Positions 33,679 through 42,530 of a stretch of DNA of 64,000 nt are shown here, in pieces. The stretch's first letter is position 1. The number at the start of each line of letters is the position of its first letter. The notes below the pieces were generated by a model. That model was not told the DNA's origin, did no database searches, and saw only the letters and a program-made list of their open reading frames with translations. Origin of the DNA: Anaerolineales bacterium UBA2317. Lineage in GTDB: Bacteria > Chloroflexota > Anaerolineae > Anaerolineales > Villigracilaceae. The stretch covers positions 111,908 through 175,907 of the forward strand of contig DDVH01000025.1 of the NCBI GenBank assembly GCA_002345215.1, read 5' to 3'. Position numbers and translations under genes: made by a program.

Positions 33679-34509
33679 TTATTCATCAAATAAAAATGTA
33701 GCTTCGGAATACAATCGCACACCTTTTTTCTTGACGCGTTCATCTATCCAATGTTGTAAATATTCTTGTTTGTATTCAATCGGTTTTCCGCTTGATAATT
33801 CATGTAGTGGATAATTCAAATGCAAAGCGCGCGGTGAAACGGTAAAACGTGTAATGCCTGTTGGCAACACAACTTGTTGACCAGCCAGTTTTAACAAAGT
33901 GCGAATTTTGAAATGCGGAAAAATTACAAGTGCAGTTAAATCTTTGTGAATGCCACGAAAGGTATCAATCAAAGTTTGACTCGTTCTATCTAATGAAGCG
34001 CGAGTTTTATAAGCATCTACAATGGCATGTAATGTTTTGATATGACTCGGCAAATCAGCAGGGTCTTCTAAAAGTAAATGCAACGTGCCATCTGGCAAAC
34101 GGATGTTGACAGGCATGTATTTCGGCGCATCCATTGATTTTTTAGAATTTATTTTTACAAGTTTTGTGCCTTTTATTTTTTTCAAAGCATTCATCAATGT
34201 TTTGGGATTCATTCCCCACAGAATATGATTCCATGTTTGCAAATTTACATTTGGGTCATTCGGTTGCACCACTTGCGCCACAATGTGTGGAAATTCCATT
34301 TCTAATAATGATGTGACACGATTCGCGCCATCCAAAACCATATAACGATTTGAACCGTCGGGCAATGGCATCACTATCGGCGGATTACGCATAATCCCTG
34401 CCGCGCGGAGTTTTTCAATTAAAGGCAAACTTCTTTGCATGTCATGGTCTTCATGCAAAATAACACTATCTATTGGCAGAATTTTGAGAGTTGGGAGAGT
34501 GGTTATCAT
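33679..34509 (-). CDS. ParB/Srx-fold protein resembling free serine kinase SbnI/SerK
   Basis: A 276-residue protein with an N-terminal ParB-like nuclease fold. Glu20 in ILHEDHD and the motif LDGANR (Asp60 to Arg64) align with SbnI of Staphylococcus (LHE with Glu20; DGVHR) and with SerK of Thermococcus (DGHHR). The C-terminal stretch GITRFTVSPRALHLNYPL also resembles SbnI. Those proteins phosphorylate free L-serine to O-phosphoserine. Here the motif His is Asn63, so activity is uncertain. The context is strong: serC lies upstream on the same strand, with serA and DUF1015 divergent beyond it. Chromosome-partition ParB is unlikely because no helix-turn-helix region is seen. Confidence 0.72.
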   Translation of the reverse strand: MITTLPTLKILPIDSVILHEDHDMQRSLPLIEKLRAAGIMRNPPIVMPLPDGSNRYMVLDGANRVTSLLEMEFPHIVAQVVQPNDPNVNLQTWNHILWGMNPKTLMNALKKIKGTKLVKINSKKSMDAPKYMPVNIRLPDGTLHLLLEDPADLPSHIKTLHAIVDAYKTRASLDRTSQTLIDTFRGIHKDLTALVIFPHFKIRTLLKLAGQQVVLPTGITRFTVSPRALHLNYPLHELSSGKPIEYKQEYLQHWIDERVKKKGVRLYSEATFLFDE

Positions 34510-34548
34510 TAAGAGTTAAATACCTTATAAATTAAGTTTAATGCTTAA

Positions 34549-34633
34549 ACCACAGAGGTCACAGAGAAAAATGAGAAAAGTCGTTACAAATTCTCTCTAA
34601 ATCTCAGTGACCTCTGTGTTCTCTGTGGCTAAG
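34549..34633. repeat. CACAGAGG-type inverted repeat, copy 2
   Basis: Left arm CCACAGAGGTCACAGAG from 34550 and right arm CTCAGTGACCTCTGTG (34603-34618), 15 of 16 paired, plus an outer CTCTGTGG. It fills the gap between serC and the SbnI-like gene. Confidence 0.75.
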
Positions 34634-34641
34634 TTCTTCAA

Positions 34642-35733
34642 CTATCCATTCTTACGTTGAAAATCTTTCAAGAAATTCACCAACACATCCACACTTTCAA
34701 TCGTGACAGCATTGTATAAAGAAGCACGCATCCCACCCACTGACCTGTGACCTTTCAACCCGATAATGCCTGCTTTCTTAGCTTCTTTAGCACATAACTC
34801 TTCCAACTCTTCACTCGGCAAACGGAAAGGAATATTCATCAAAGAACGTGCTTCGGGTTTGGCATGTCCAGTATAAAAACCGCCACTTTCATCAATGGCT
34901 TTGTATAACAAATCAGATTTTGCACGATTCATTTTTTCAATTGCAGAAAGTCCCCCGACTTTTTTCGCCCATTTGAAAACCAAACCAATCATATAAATTG
35001 AAAAGCATGGTGGCGTATTATGCATTGACCCACTCTCTGCTTGAATTTTATAATCCAGCATCACAGGTAAATTTGCAGGTACACGTTCCAACATATCATC
35101 ACGCAATATCACAACCGTCACACCAGCAGGTCCAGCATTTTTTTGTGCACCGGCATACATCAACGCATATTTTGTTATATCAACAGGGTGGCTAATAAAG
35201 TCAGATGATGCATCACAAAATAATGGCACATCACTTGGTGGTGTTGGCTCATTAAAAAATTCCACACCATGAATCGTTTCATTCGATGTGAAATGCAAAT
35301 ATGCGGCTTTGGGGTCAAGGTCTAGAGTTGTCGGTAAAGTTTTGAATCCTTCGCTTTCAGTATTTGCCGCCAAACGCACCGTTCCTAATTTTTTTGATTC
35401 TTTTACAGCCGTCTTGCTCCATGTTCCCGTCACAATATAATCTGCTGATGCACCTGCTGGTCTCAAATTCATCGGCACCATTGCAAATTGCAAAGAGGCT
35501 CCACCTTGTAAAAACATAATTTTGTAATTGGATGGAATTCCAATCAACTCGCGCAAATCGGCTTCGGCAGTTTGAATGACTTCATCAAATTCTTTCGAAC
35601 GATGACTCATTTCCATCACCGACATGCCCGTGCCTTTGAAATTCAATAACTCTGCTTGTGCTTTCTGTAATACTTCTAACGGCAATGCGCCAGGACCTGC
35701 ATTCATATTATGACTTCGATATAATTCAGACAT
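34642..35733 (-). CDS. serC: Phosphoserine aminotransferase
   Basis: A 363-residue PLP enzyme that makes 3-phosphoserine from 3-phosphohydroxypyruvate and glutamate. The N-terminus NMNAGPGALPLEVLQKAQ is diagnostic. The PLP-lysine lies in MYAGAQKNAGPAGV (Lys about residue 195). The C-terminal GHRSVGGMRASLYNA matches the classical SerC family rather than the archaeal type. AGGAG precedes the ATG. It is divergent from serA across a repeat-rich gap and upstream of the SbnI-like gene; serB is not in the window. Confidence 0.96.
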   Translation of the reverse strand: MSELYRSHNMNAGPGALPLEVLQKAQAELLNFKGTGMSVMEMSHRSKEFDEVIQTAEADLRELIGIPSNYKIMFLQGGASLQFAMVPMNLRPAGASADYIVTGTWSKTAVKESKKLGTVRLAANTESEGFKTLPTTLDLDPKAAYLHFTSNETIHGVEFFNEPTPPSDVPLFCDASSDFISHPVDITKYALMYAGAQKNAGPAGVTVVILRDDMLERVPANLPVMLDYKIQAESGSMHNTPPCFSIYMIGLVFKWAKKVGGLSAIEKMNRAKSDLLYKAIDESGGFYTGHAKPEARSLMNIPFRLPSEELEELCAKEAKKAGIIGLKGHRSVGGMRASLYNAVTIESVDVLVNFLKDFQRKNG

Positions 35734-36088
35734 TGAAATACTCCTAATAAGATAATTACTTACCGCCTCTGACGACGGGGAAAGTTGATTCTAGTTGTCT
35801 AACATTTTCTCTCAATTGATTATACTGTTCCTCAACAAATTTTATCAAAATAATTGACAAACCCTATCGCCATGATAGAATAACATCTTGTGTGAATAAT
35901 CCCTTAGGCGGTGTGTTGAGCCTGTCGAAACAGATGATAGGATTATAGAAAATCGTAATATGAAAAATAAATCCCGAAGGGATGGCCTAGAATTCAAAAC
36001 TATGTCACCCCCTTCGGGGTTTATATAAAAATCCACCAAAATCTATAAAAATTTCACTCCTTCGGAGTTTATAAATAAGGATTATTAA
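35734..36088. other. Repeat-rich divergent gap between serC and serA
   Basis: This 355-nt stretch has no supported gene. It holds a fragment GTTGAGCCTGTCGAAAC (about 35913-35930) of a repeat type common in bacterial genomes. It also has three small hairpins built on TTCGG/CGAAGG: ATCCCGAAGGGAT (35971-35983), CCCCCTTCGGGG (about 36008-36019) and ACTCCTTCGGAGT (about 36056-36068). Both later hairpins are followed by the same TTATATAAA/TTATAAATAA sequence. The serA ribosome site AAGGA is at the right end; promoters for both genes must lie here but none is clear. Confidence 0.6.
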
Positions 36089-36994
36089 ATGAAAATTATT
36101 ATCTGCGACAAAATGGAAAATGAATACATTGAACAAATACGCGCGGCGGGCTTAACAGTAGATGTGCGTGATGATATTTCACCTGAAGAATTGTTAACCG
36201 TTTTGCCAAATTATGATGGCATGGTTGTCAGGTCAAGGACGAAGGTGAGAAAAAATTTGATAGACGCATGTCCCAACTTGAAGGTCATAGTAAGAGGCGG
36301 GGTTGGACTCGATACGATTGATTATGAATATGCTCAATCTAAAAATATCAAAGTCATGAATACGCCGTTAGCCAGTTCCGCATCTGTCGCAGAATTAGCA
36401 ATCGGATATATGTTTATGTTAGCAAGGTCGTTGTATAAAGCAAGTGCTTCAATGAAAGCAGAAATTTGGGATAAGAAAAGTTTTGAAGGCGATGAAATTG
36501 GTGGAAAAATTTTGGGCTTGATCGGGATTGGAAATATTGGCAAAGAAGTTGCCAAACGCGCCAATGCTTTGGGAATGACTGTGATTGCGTATGACCCGTA
36601 TGTAAAAGAAGTTGAAGGAATCAAATTACTTGGGTTAGATGAATTGCTTGCCCAAGCTGATTACATCAGTTTGCATTTACCAAAGACAAATGAATCAGCC
36701 AATATGATTAGCACCGAGCAATTTGCGAAAATGAAAAATGGCGTTCGAATTATCAATTGCGCGCGTGGTGGAATCATTGATGAGAATGCTTTGTATGAAG
36801 TTTTGGTAAGCGGAAAAGTTTCTGGCGCGGCATTGGATGTCTTCAATGAAGAACCACCCATTGATTGGAAGTTAGCAAAATTAGAAAATGTGATCGCATC
36901 ACCACACATTGGTGCGGCAACAAAGGAAGCGCAAGCCAGAGTTGGTGCGGAAGTGGCAGAAAAAGTCATTGCTTTTGCAAAAAATAAAAATTAA
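36089..36994 (+). CDS. serA: D-3-phosphoglycerate dehydrogenase (short type)
   Basis: A 301-residue D-2-hydroxyacid dehydrogenase that oxidises 3-phosphoglycerate with NAD. Visible are VRGGVGLDTIDY (substrate loop), the Rossmann motif GLIGIGNIGKEVAKRA (about residues 142-157), catalytic Arg in NCARGGIIDE, Glu in FNEEPP and His in SPHIGAATKEAQ. It lacks the C-terminal ACT and intervening domains, so it is the short, probably serine-insensitive form. Context with serC, DUF1015 and the SbnI-like gene supports this over other 2-hydroxyacid dehydrogenases. Confidence 0.9.
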   Translation: MKIIICDKMENEYIEQIRAAGLTVDVRDDISPEELLTVLPNYDGMVVRSRTKVRKNLIDACPNLKVIVRGGVGLDTIDYEYAQSKNIKVMNTPLASSASVAELAIGYMFMLARSLYKASASMKAEIWDKKSFEGDEIGGKILGLIGIGNIGKEVAKRANALGMTVIAYDPYVKEVEGIKLLGLDELLAQADYISLHLPKTNESANMISTEQFAKMKNGVRIINCARGGIIDENALYEVLVSGKVSGAALDVFNEEPPIDWKLAKLENVIASPHIGAATKEAQARVGAEVAEKVIAFAKNKN

Positions 36995-37000
36995 TTTGTA

Positions 37001-37031
37001 TCAGGGCGAGGTATCTCGCCCTGATTTTATT
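37001..37031 (+). terminator. serA terminator
   Basis: Arms TCAGGGCGAG and CTCGCCCTGA (37001-37024, GTAT loop) followed by TTTTATTTAT. The DUF1015 gene starts 9 nt later, so read-through or an own promoter is needed for it. Confidence 0.88.
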
Positions 37032-37039
37032 TATAAAAC

Positions 37040-38356
37040 ATGAAAACTTTTTCAGACATCGGCGTTCAAATTCCACAAGTGTATATTCCAAAACAAAATA
37101 TTGATTTAAGAAAATGGTCAGTGATTGCTTGTGACCAATTCACTTCTGAGCCTGAATATTGGCATGAAGTTGAAAAAATAGTCGGTGATTCTGTTTCAAC
37201 TTTACATTTAATTCTTCCCGAAGTGTATTTAGAGAATGAAGATAAAGACGAGCGTGTTAAACAAATTCACTCCACCATGAAAAAATATGTGGAAGATGAT
37301 TTGTTTCAACTACATGAAGGCTTGATTTATGTTGAAAGAACAATTCGTGGAAAAATCCGCAAAGGCATTATGCTATGTTTGGATCTAGAACAGTATGATT
37401 TCAAAGAGAACGCAACTGGATTAATTCATCCCACTGAAGGGACTGTTTTAGACCGTTTGCCTCCGCGCGTTAAAGTTCGTGAAGGTGCTTTATTGGAATT
37501 GCCTCACATTCTAGTTTTAATTGATGACCCAAATCATACAGTTATTGAGTCTGTTAGTAAAGCAAAAGCAGGTTTGAAAAAGTTATACGATTTTGAGTTA
37601 ATGCTCGGAAGTGGTCATTTAGCAGGCTATGCTGTGAAAGAAGAACTTGAAAACCAAGTGATTGAGTCATTGCGAAATCTTGCAAAACATGAAGACTTTA
37701 TAAAAAAATATGATTTGAATCAAGATACACCCGTTTTGTTATTTGCAATGGGCGATGGCAATCATTCTATGGCGGCGGCAAAAGAATATTGGGAGCAGAT
37801 TAAGTCACAGGTTGGGATGAATCATCCAGCCCGATATGCCTTGGTTGAAATTGTAAATGTACATGATGAGGGTCTAGAGTTTGAACCGATTCATCGTATC
37901 TTATTTAATTTGCAACGAGATTTGCTTGTTGAATTGAAAAATTATTTTGGTGAAAACTTTGGTTATTCAACAGCATCAAGTTATGAGGAAATGACTCAAA
38001 GAGTAGATTCTTCTGAGGGTCAGAAACAGGTTGTCGGTCTAGTAAGAGGCGGGAATCAATTTGGAGTCATCGAGGTTGCAAATCCAAAATCCAATTTGGC
38101 AGTTGGTACTATTCAATCTTTCTTAGATGTATTTATGGAAAATAACGGTGCAGAAAAAATTGATTATGTGCATGGCGAAGATGTCTTGAAAAAAATCGCT
38201 TCACAAAACGAACATGCGGCTTTTTATTTGGCTGGGATGCACAAATCGGATTTGTTTAAAACAGTTATTGTAGATGGGGTGTTGCCGCGCAAAGCTTTTT
38301 CGATGGGCGAGGCAAAAGAAAAACGATTTTATTTGGAAGCAAGAAAGATTGTTTAG
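37040..38356 (+). CDS. DUF1015 family protein
   Basis: A 438-residue soluble protein with clear DUF1015 features. These are the N-terminal WSVIACDQFTSEPEYWHEVE, the LIHPTEGTVLDRLPPR region and the central FAMGDGNHSMAAAKEYWEQ. The GDGNHS motif plus the following helix resembles the DG-x-HR element of ParB/Srx-type kinases, an intriguing parallel with the SbnI-like gene nearby. The family is often found next to serA and serC (from general knowledge), but its reaction is not known to me. It may supply a phosphoserine-related step; this is an inference from context. Confidence 0.88.
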   Translation: MKTFSDIGVQIPQVYIPKQNIDLRKWSVIACDQFTSEPEYWHEVEKIVGDSVSTLHLILPEVYLENEDKDERVKQIHSTMKKYVEDDLFQLHEGLIYVERTIRGKIRKGIMLCLDLEQYDFKENATGLIHPTEGTVLDRLPPRVKVREGALLELPHILVLIDDPNHTVIESVSKAKAGLKKLYDFELMLGSGHLAGYAVKEELENQVIESLRNLAKHEDFIKKYDLNQDTPVLLFAMGDGNHSMAAAKEYWEQIKSQVGMNHPARYALVEIVNVHDEGLEFEPIHRILFNLQRDLLVELKNYFGENFGYSTASSYEEMTQRVDSSEGQKQVVGLVRGGNQFGVIEVANPKSNLAVGTIQSFLDVFMENNGAEKIDYVHGEDVLKKIASQNEHAAFYLAGMHKSDLFKTVIVDGVLPRKAFSMGEAKEKRFYLEARKIV

Positions 38357-38384
38357 CCTTTAGCGATTGGCTTTTGGCAATTAG

Positions 38385-38412
38385 AAAAAATCCTCCTTAT
38401 GGAGGATTTTTT
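38385..38412. terminator. Bidirectional terminator
   Basis: Arms AAAAAATCCTCC and GGAGGATTTTTT (38385-38412) with TTAT loop. A and T runs on both sides let it serve the DUF1015 gene and the converging membrane-protein gene ending at 38411. Confidence 0.9.
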
Positions 38413-38884
38413 ATTTGTGCTTGCTTTGAAACGGAATCATCATCAAAAAACCCAGCGCAATAATTCCTTGACCAATCAATACCCCTGTTGCTTGCCATGG
38501 ACCAAAGTATGGAACTTGTGGGAAAGAATGTGAACCCATACCAACTATATCTGCCAGACCTGCAAATGCAGTGAAGACATAACCTGTAGCCGCTAAGCGT
38601 GAACCAATATCTGAGATGATGGTGCGTTCAAGATTCCACCACAAAGCGTGGAGTGCGATGTAACCACCTAAGCAAATCATTGCAAGACCGATGAGGAAAA
38701 CTATAATTTGTACAAAGCCAACGACAGGACTACGGTCTAAGCCAAATAAATCAGGTTTGGCACCAATAGCAAAGATGATTAATCCAATCCATGCAATACC
38801 TAAACCAACGCGTGTGCGTGGAGTAATGGCATCATCAATTTGCGGAGTGGTTTGAACAGGAGTAGAAGCGGGAAGGTTATTCAT
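38411..38884 (-). CDS. Small multi-pass membrane protein
   Basis: A 157-residue membrane protein with about four helices (about 27-43, 54-80, 97-118 and 130-150). No family recognised. It follows the M19 dipeptidase gene by 6 nt on the same strand, so the two are very likely co-expressed. Confidence 0.68.
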   Translation of the reverse strand: MNNLPASTPVQTTPQIDDAITPRTRVGLGIAWIGLIIFAIGAKPDLFGLDRSPVVGFVQIIVFLIGLAMICLGGYIALHALWWNLERTIISDIGSRLAATGYVFTAFAGLADIVGMGSHSFPQVPYFGPWQATGVLIGQGIIALGFLMMIPFQSKHK

Positions 38885-38890
38885 TTACAA

Positions 38891-39976
38891 TTATGGCAAG
38901 TTTTTCTTTAGATGATTAAGCCAGTTATTACCTAAGATATTTTCAATATCGGTTTGATTATATCCGCGCGCGGATAATAATGGGGCGAGTTTTTGCAAGT
39001 CAGCAACTGTGTCAATTTCGGATGGGACAGATTGTAAACCAAAGCCACCATCAAAATCTGAGCCAATGCCAACGTGAAGTGAGTCGCCTGCGATTTGGCA
39101 AACATGGTCAATATGATTCACAACGGTTTGTAAAGGTACTTCATCGCGTGAGTGACCTTTGTCTCGCATCCAACCGACTTTGAGATAAGTATTGAATGGC
39201 ACGATTCCTATCACGCCATTATGTTCGATTATGCCTTCGATGATTCTGTCTGTGAAGTGACGATTCGTATTTGCATTCGGCATGAGTGGTGCGCAATTCG
39301 CATGTGTGCCCACAATTGGACCTTCGTAAATATCTAAGGCTTCAATGGCGGCGCGTTCATCCATATGACTTAAATCTAATGTGAAATTAAAGTCTGCCAT
39401 TGCAGATAATAATCTTTTGCCATCATCTGTCAGTGGGCCTGGTTCTTTCCAGCCGCCGCAATAACGTGTACCAACCCAAGCAGGTCCAATTAAACGCACG
39501 CCTAAGTTGTGCCATTCTTCTAATTCGGAGAGATTGCGAATTGCTTCACCACCTTCCATGAGGATGACCATGCCGACGGGATGTTCAGGCGTTGGTTGAT
39601 TCCAAAGGTCAAGAAGCAGGTTGAGGTCAGATTGTGAAGCGATGATGCGAAATTTATCAGGCATGGAATCAGTCATGCGTTGATATACATCTAATTGCGT
39701 TTTATAAAGTTTGTGGGCTTCATCAAAATTTTTGTAAACTAGTTTTTCATTTTCATACGTGCGAAAACGAATCGGCGCGGCGAATAATGTTGAAAAAATC
39801 ACGGCTACATTGCCACGTTGATATTCATGCCAACTGATTAACGTATCACCATTTTCTTTTACAGTAAAACTGTTTTTTTCAAGCGCGCGCGTTTCTTCAA
39901 TCGTGCGCAAATAATCACGCCCGTATTTGAGCATGTTATAAGCAATGTCGGCGTGAGCATCAACAATTAAAGTCAT
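38891..39976 (-). CDS. Membrane dipeptidase (M19 family)
   Basis: A 361-residue zinc-dependent dipeptidase of the renal-dipeptidase family. Metal-ligand motifs are visible: DAHADIAYN at the N-terminus (H-x-D), MEGGEAI (bridging Glu), HANC (His) and GSDFDGGF near the C-terminus. I start at the ATG at 39976, since the 41 codons upstream overlap a terminator and add no conserved sequence. M19 enzymes cut dipeptides, including some with a D-residue. No signal peptide is seen, so it is probably cytoplasmic. Confidence 0.92.
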   Translation of the reverse strand: MTLIVDAHADIAYNMLKYGRDYLRTIEETRALEKNSFTVKENGDTLISWHEYQRGNVAVIFSTLFAAPIRFRTYENEKLVYKNFDEAHKLYKTQLDVYQRMTDSMPDKFRIIASQSDLNLLLDLWNQPTPEHPVGMVILMEGGEAIRNLSELEEWHNLGVRLIGPAWVGTRYCGGWKEPGPLTDDGKRLLSAMADFNFTLDLSHMDERAAIEALDIYEGPIVGTHANCAPLMPNANTNRHFTDRIIEGIIEHNGVIGIVPFNTYLKVGWMRDKGHSRDEVPLQTVVNHIDHVCQIAGDSLHVGIGSDFDGGFGLQSVPSEIDTVADLQKLAPLLSARGYNQTDIENILGNNWLNHLKKNLP

Positions 39977-39981
39977 AAGAT

Positions 39982-40009
39982 AAAAAATCGCCGCCGAGGA
40001 CGGCGGCGA
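39982..40009 (-). terminator. Terminator of the S1-domain gene
   Basis: GC-rich hairpin TCGCCGCCG/CGGCGGCGA (39988-40009), loop AGGA. It is followed on the minus strand by TTTTTTA, just past the stop at 40023. The same stem sequence with the TCCT/AGGA loop recurs at 51928. Confidence 0.88.
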
Positions 40010-40022
40010 GAATGAATAAATT

Positions 40023-41234
40023 TTATTCTTTATCGTCTTGCGGATTGAAATCTTGTGTGAGCAATTTGAAATCTTTATCAGCAAAGGCGGCTGAATCAAC
40101 TTTGCGAAGGCTCAAACCAATGCGATGTTGGTCTGTATCAATGCGAATGATGCGCAATGTTTTGACATCCCCTTCATGTAAAACCTCTTTTGGATGTTCG
40201 ACACGATTCTCACTTAATTCGGAGATGTGAATCAAACCTTCAATATCACCTTCGAGGCGGGCAAACGCACCAAATTTGGTGAGGCGTGTAATCACACCTT
40301 CGACTAATTGACCCACACTGAATTTTTCCATGCGGTTTTTCCATGGGTCATCTTGCAAAGCGCGGATAGATAAACCAATGCGCTTCTTTTCTTGGTCAAT
40401 GTTGATGACCTTAACTTGAACCTCTTGCCCAACTTCTAACACTTCTTTTGGATGAGCAACACGTTCGTAAGAAATTTCAGAGAGATGTACCAAACCATCA
40501 GCACCATTGATGTTGACGAATGCGCCAAAATCCGCGAGGCTGGTGACGCGACCTGTATAGGTTTTGCCTTCTTCTAATTCACTAATCACTCGGTCTTTTA
40601 AGGAAGAACGAGATTCGGTGTTAGCGGCTTTTTCAGAAAGAATCAAACGGCGACGTTCACGGTCAACTTCAATAATACGAACTGAGATTGGCTGGCCAAC
40701 CATTTTTTGCCAGCGTTGTTCAGGTTTATCACCTGAAGATTGAGCGCGGCGTGCTTGACTCACTTGTGAGGATGGAATAAAACCACGCAAGTTTCCAATG
40801 GCGGCAATTAAGCCACCTTTATTAAAGCCAATGATTTTTGTATCCACCACAACTTCATCGGCAATCATTTTTTCAACGTTTTCCCAAGTCATTTGCTCAA
40901 GGGCACGTTTCAAAGAAAGCACAACATTCCCGTTATCATCTTCGGGAATGATGACAAACACATCAATTTCTTGACCAACTTTTAACGCGTCACGTTCTTC
41001 TTGAGTTAATTGTTCTAACTCACGACCCGCAACCACGCCTTCAGATTTCGCACCAATACTGATGAGAATTTGATTTGGCGAAATACTGGCAATTGTCCCT
41101 TTACGAATTTCACCTGCTTGGGGAAGATCAATGTTTAACGATTCGCTTGCTAACAACGCCTCCATAGATTGATTGTTGGCTTGATCTCCCTGCGCATTAG
41201 TTGACCCGCTCAGGGCTTCATTTTCATTATTCAC
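40023..41234 (-). CDS. S1 RNA-binding domain protein (ribosomal protein bS1-like)
   Basis: A 403-residue cytoplasmic protein with four S1 (OB-fold) domains, at about residues 37-105, 123-190, 208-277 and 294-363. Domain 3 has the best consensus (GKTYTGRVTSLADFGAFVNI...DGLVHLSEIS), and domain 4 is similar. Four domains is the short form seen in Gram-positive-type bS1 proteins; E. coli has six. It probably helps mRNA binding at the ribosome. The start is GTG at 41234 with GGAG 8 nt upstream. The N-terminal 25 residues are acidic and Gln/Ser-rich. Confidence 0.9.
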   Translation of the reverse strand: MNNENEALSGSTNAQGDQANNQSMEALLASESLNIDLPQAGEIRKGTIASISPNQILISIGAKSEGVVAGRELEQLTQEERDALKVGQEIDVFVIIPEDDNGNVVLSLKRALEQMTWENVEKMIADEVVVDTKIIGFNKGGLIAAIGNLRGFIPSSQVSQARRAQSSGDKPEQRWQKMVGQPISVRIIEVDRERRRLILSEKAANTESRSSLKDRVISELEEGKTYTGRVTSLADFGAFVNINGADGLVHLSEISYERVAHPKEVLEVGQEVQVKVINIDQEKKRIGLSIRALQDDPWKNRMEKFSVGQLVEGVITRLTKFGAFARLEGDIEGLIHISELSENRVEHPKEVLHEGDVKTLRIIRIDTDQHRIGLSLRKVDSAAFADKDFKLLTQDFNPQDDKE

Positions 41235-41387
41235 TCGTGATACTCCGATTTAACAAAGATGAAAGGATTATACAGGTGAAGCCTGAAGTTGACAAGTGAA
41301 CTATACAAAAACTTTGTGTACATTATGAGAATATAAAATATTAGAAAATCAGTAAAGCAGAGTGGTAGCGCGCTTGAGTGATTCGTG

Positions 41388-41393
41388 TATAAT
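41388..41393 (+). promoter_or_regulatory. -10 element of the ChlI/VWA operon
   Basis: Perfect TATAAT at 41388-41393. Transcription would start near 41400, giving a leader of about 13 nt that just contains the GGAG ribosome site before the ATG at 41413. The -35 is poor. Confidence 0.5.
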
Positions 41394-41412
41394 CACGGGT
41401 TGGAGATGATAA

Positions 41413-42516
41413 ATGCCTGCAATTTTTCCCTTTACAGCAATCGTTGGTCAAGAAAGAATGAAACGCGCTTTAATATTAAATGCCGTAGATACAAGAATCG
41501 GTGGTGTGTTGATTCGTGGTGAACGTGGCACAGCAAAATCAACCGCTTCACGTTCTCTCGCCGCATTGTTACCCAGTGTCAAAGTTGTACAAGATTGTCG
41601 CTTTGGTTGTGACCCTGATAAACCTGCCACATGGTGTACCGAATGTAAAGAACGCCACGCCAATGATAAAAAATTGCCGATTGCTGAACGCACTACCCCA
41701 TTTGTAAACCTTCCAGTCTCTGCCACCGAAGACCGTGTGGTAGGAACTTTAGATATTGAAAAAGCCATTCAAAAAGGCGAACGCCATTATGAGCCCGGTG
41801 TGTTAGCGGGTGCAAATCGTGGTTTGTTATATATTGATGAAGTCAACTTACTTGACGACCATGTTGTGGATATTCTCCTAGACTCAGCCGCCATGGGCGT
41901 CAACACTGTCGAGCGCGAGGGCATTTCCTTTGCCCATCCAGCACGCTTCATTCTCGTCGGGACAATGAATCCTGAAGAGGGCGACCTTCGTCCTCAATTG
42001 TTAGACCGCTTCGCTCTTTCTGTAGACATTGTCGGCATTCGTGATGCGCGTGAACGTGTGACCATTATGGAAAGAAATTTGTCATACGAAAAAGATGCTG
42101 ATGCATTTCGTAATCATTGGATGCCAAAAGAACTTGAACTCTCAGAAAAAATTGCCCGCGGACGTGAACTCGTTGACCAAGTGACTCACACCAGCAGAGA
42201 CTTGTTATCCATTGCGGCACTGACGGCGTCATTAAATGTTGACGGTCACCGAGCAGATTTGGTCATCTTAAAAGCGGCGCGAGCACAAGCGGCGTTTGAA
42301 GGCCGTACAAAAATCAACGATCATGATATCGCTTTGGCGGCAGAGTTAGCCCTTCCTCATCGTATTAAACGCACGCCGTTTAATCAAGCTGAAATGACGA
42401 CTGAACAATTGCAAGAACGCATTGAGCAATTGGCGGGTCAATCCATGCCGAGTGATGAAACCGATGATTCGTCTGAAAGCGAAAAAAAAGGCGAGTCTGA
42501 GGAAAAAAAAACTTAA
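41413..42516 (+). CDS. Magnesium-chelatase ChlI/BchI-type AAA+ ATPase
   Basis: A 367-residue AAA+ ATPase. Walker A GERGTAKST is at residues 37-45 and Walker B LLYIDEVNLL follows the ChlI hallmark VNLPVSATEDRVVGTLDIEKAI. The four-Cys stretch CRFGCDPDKPATWCTECKE and the sensor region GTMNPEEGDLRPQLLDRF are also as in ChlI. The C-terminal tail is highly charged (Glu, Ser, Lys). ChlI-type subunits drive metal insertion into tetrapyrroles together with a D subunit and a large subunit. The VWA partner starts 14 nt later, but no large subunit is present, so the target may be cobalt, magnesium or a non-tetrapyrrole substrate. Confidence 0.9.
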   Translation: MPAIFPFTAIVGQERMKRALILNAVDTRIGGVLIRGERGTAKSTASRSLAALLPSVKVVQDCRFGCDPDKPATWCTECKERHANDKKLPIAERTTPFVNLPVSATEDRVVGTLDIEKAIQKGERHYEPGVLAGANRGLLYIDEVNLLDDHVVDILLDSAAMGVNTVEREGISFAHPARFILVGTMNPEEGDLRPQLLDRFALSVDIVGIRDARERVTIMERNLSYEKDADAFRNHWMPKELELSEKIARGRELVDQVTHTSRDLLSIAALTASLNVDGHRADLVILKAARAQAAFEGRTKINDHDIALAAELALPHRIKRTPFNQAEMTTEQLQERIEQLAGQSMPSDETDDSSESEKKGESEEKKT

Positions 42517-42530
42517 AACTCGAAGATGAG

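Noticed and set aside
33679..34509. Chromosome-partition ParB
   Set aside because: Only the ParB/Srx nuclease-like fold is present; no helix-turn-helix or dimerisation domain, no parA or parS nearby, and the serine gene context fits an SbnI/SerK-like role better.
41350..41400. tRNA-like text AGAGTGGTAGCGCGC before the ChlI gene
   Set aside because: It resembles a tRNA D-arm, but no anticodon stem, T-arm or acceptor pairing can be formed around it; a promoter -10 overlaps the region.
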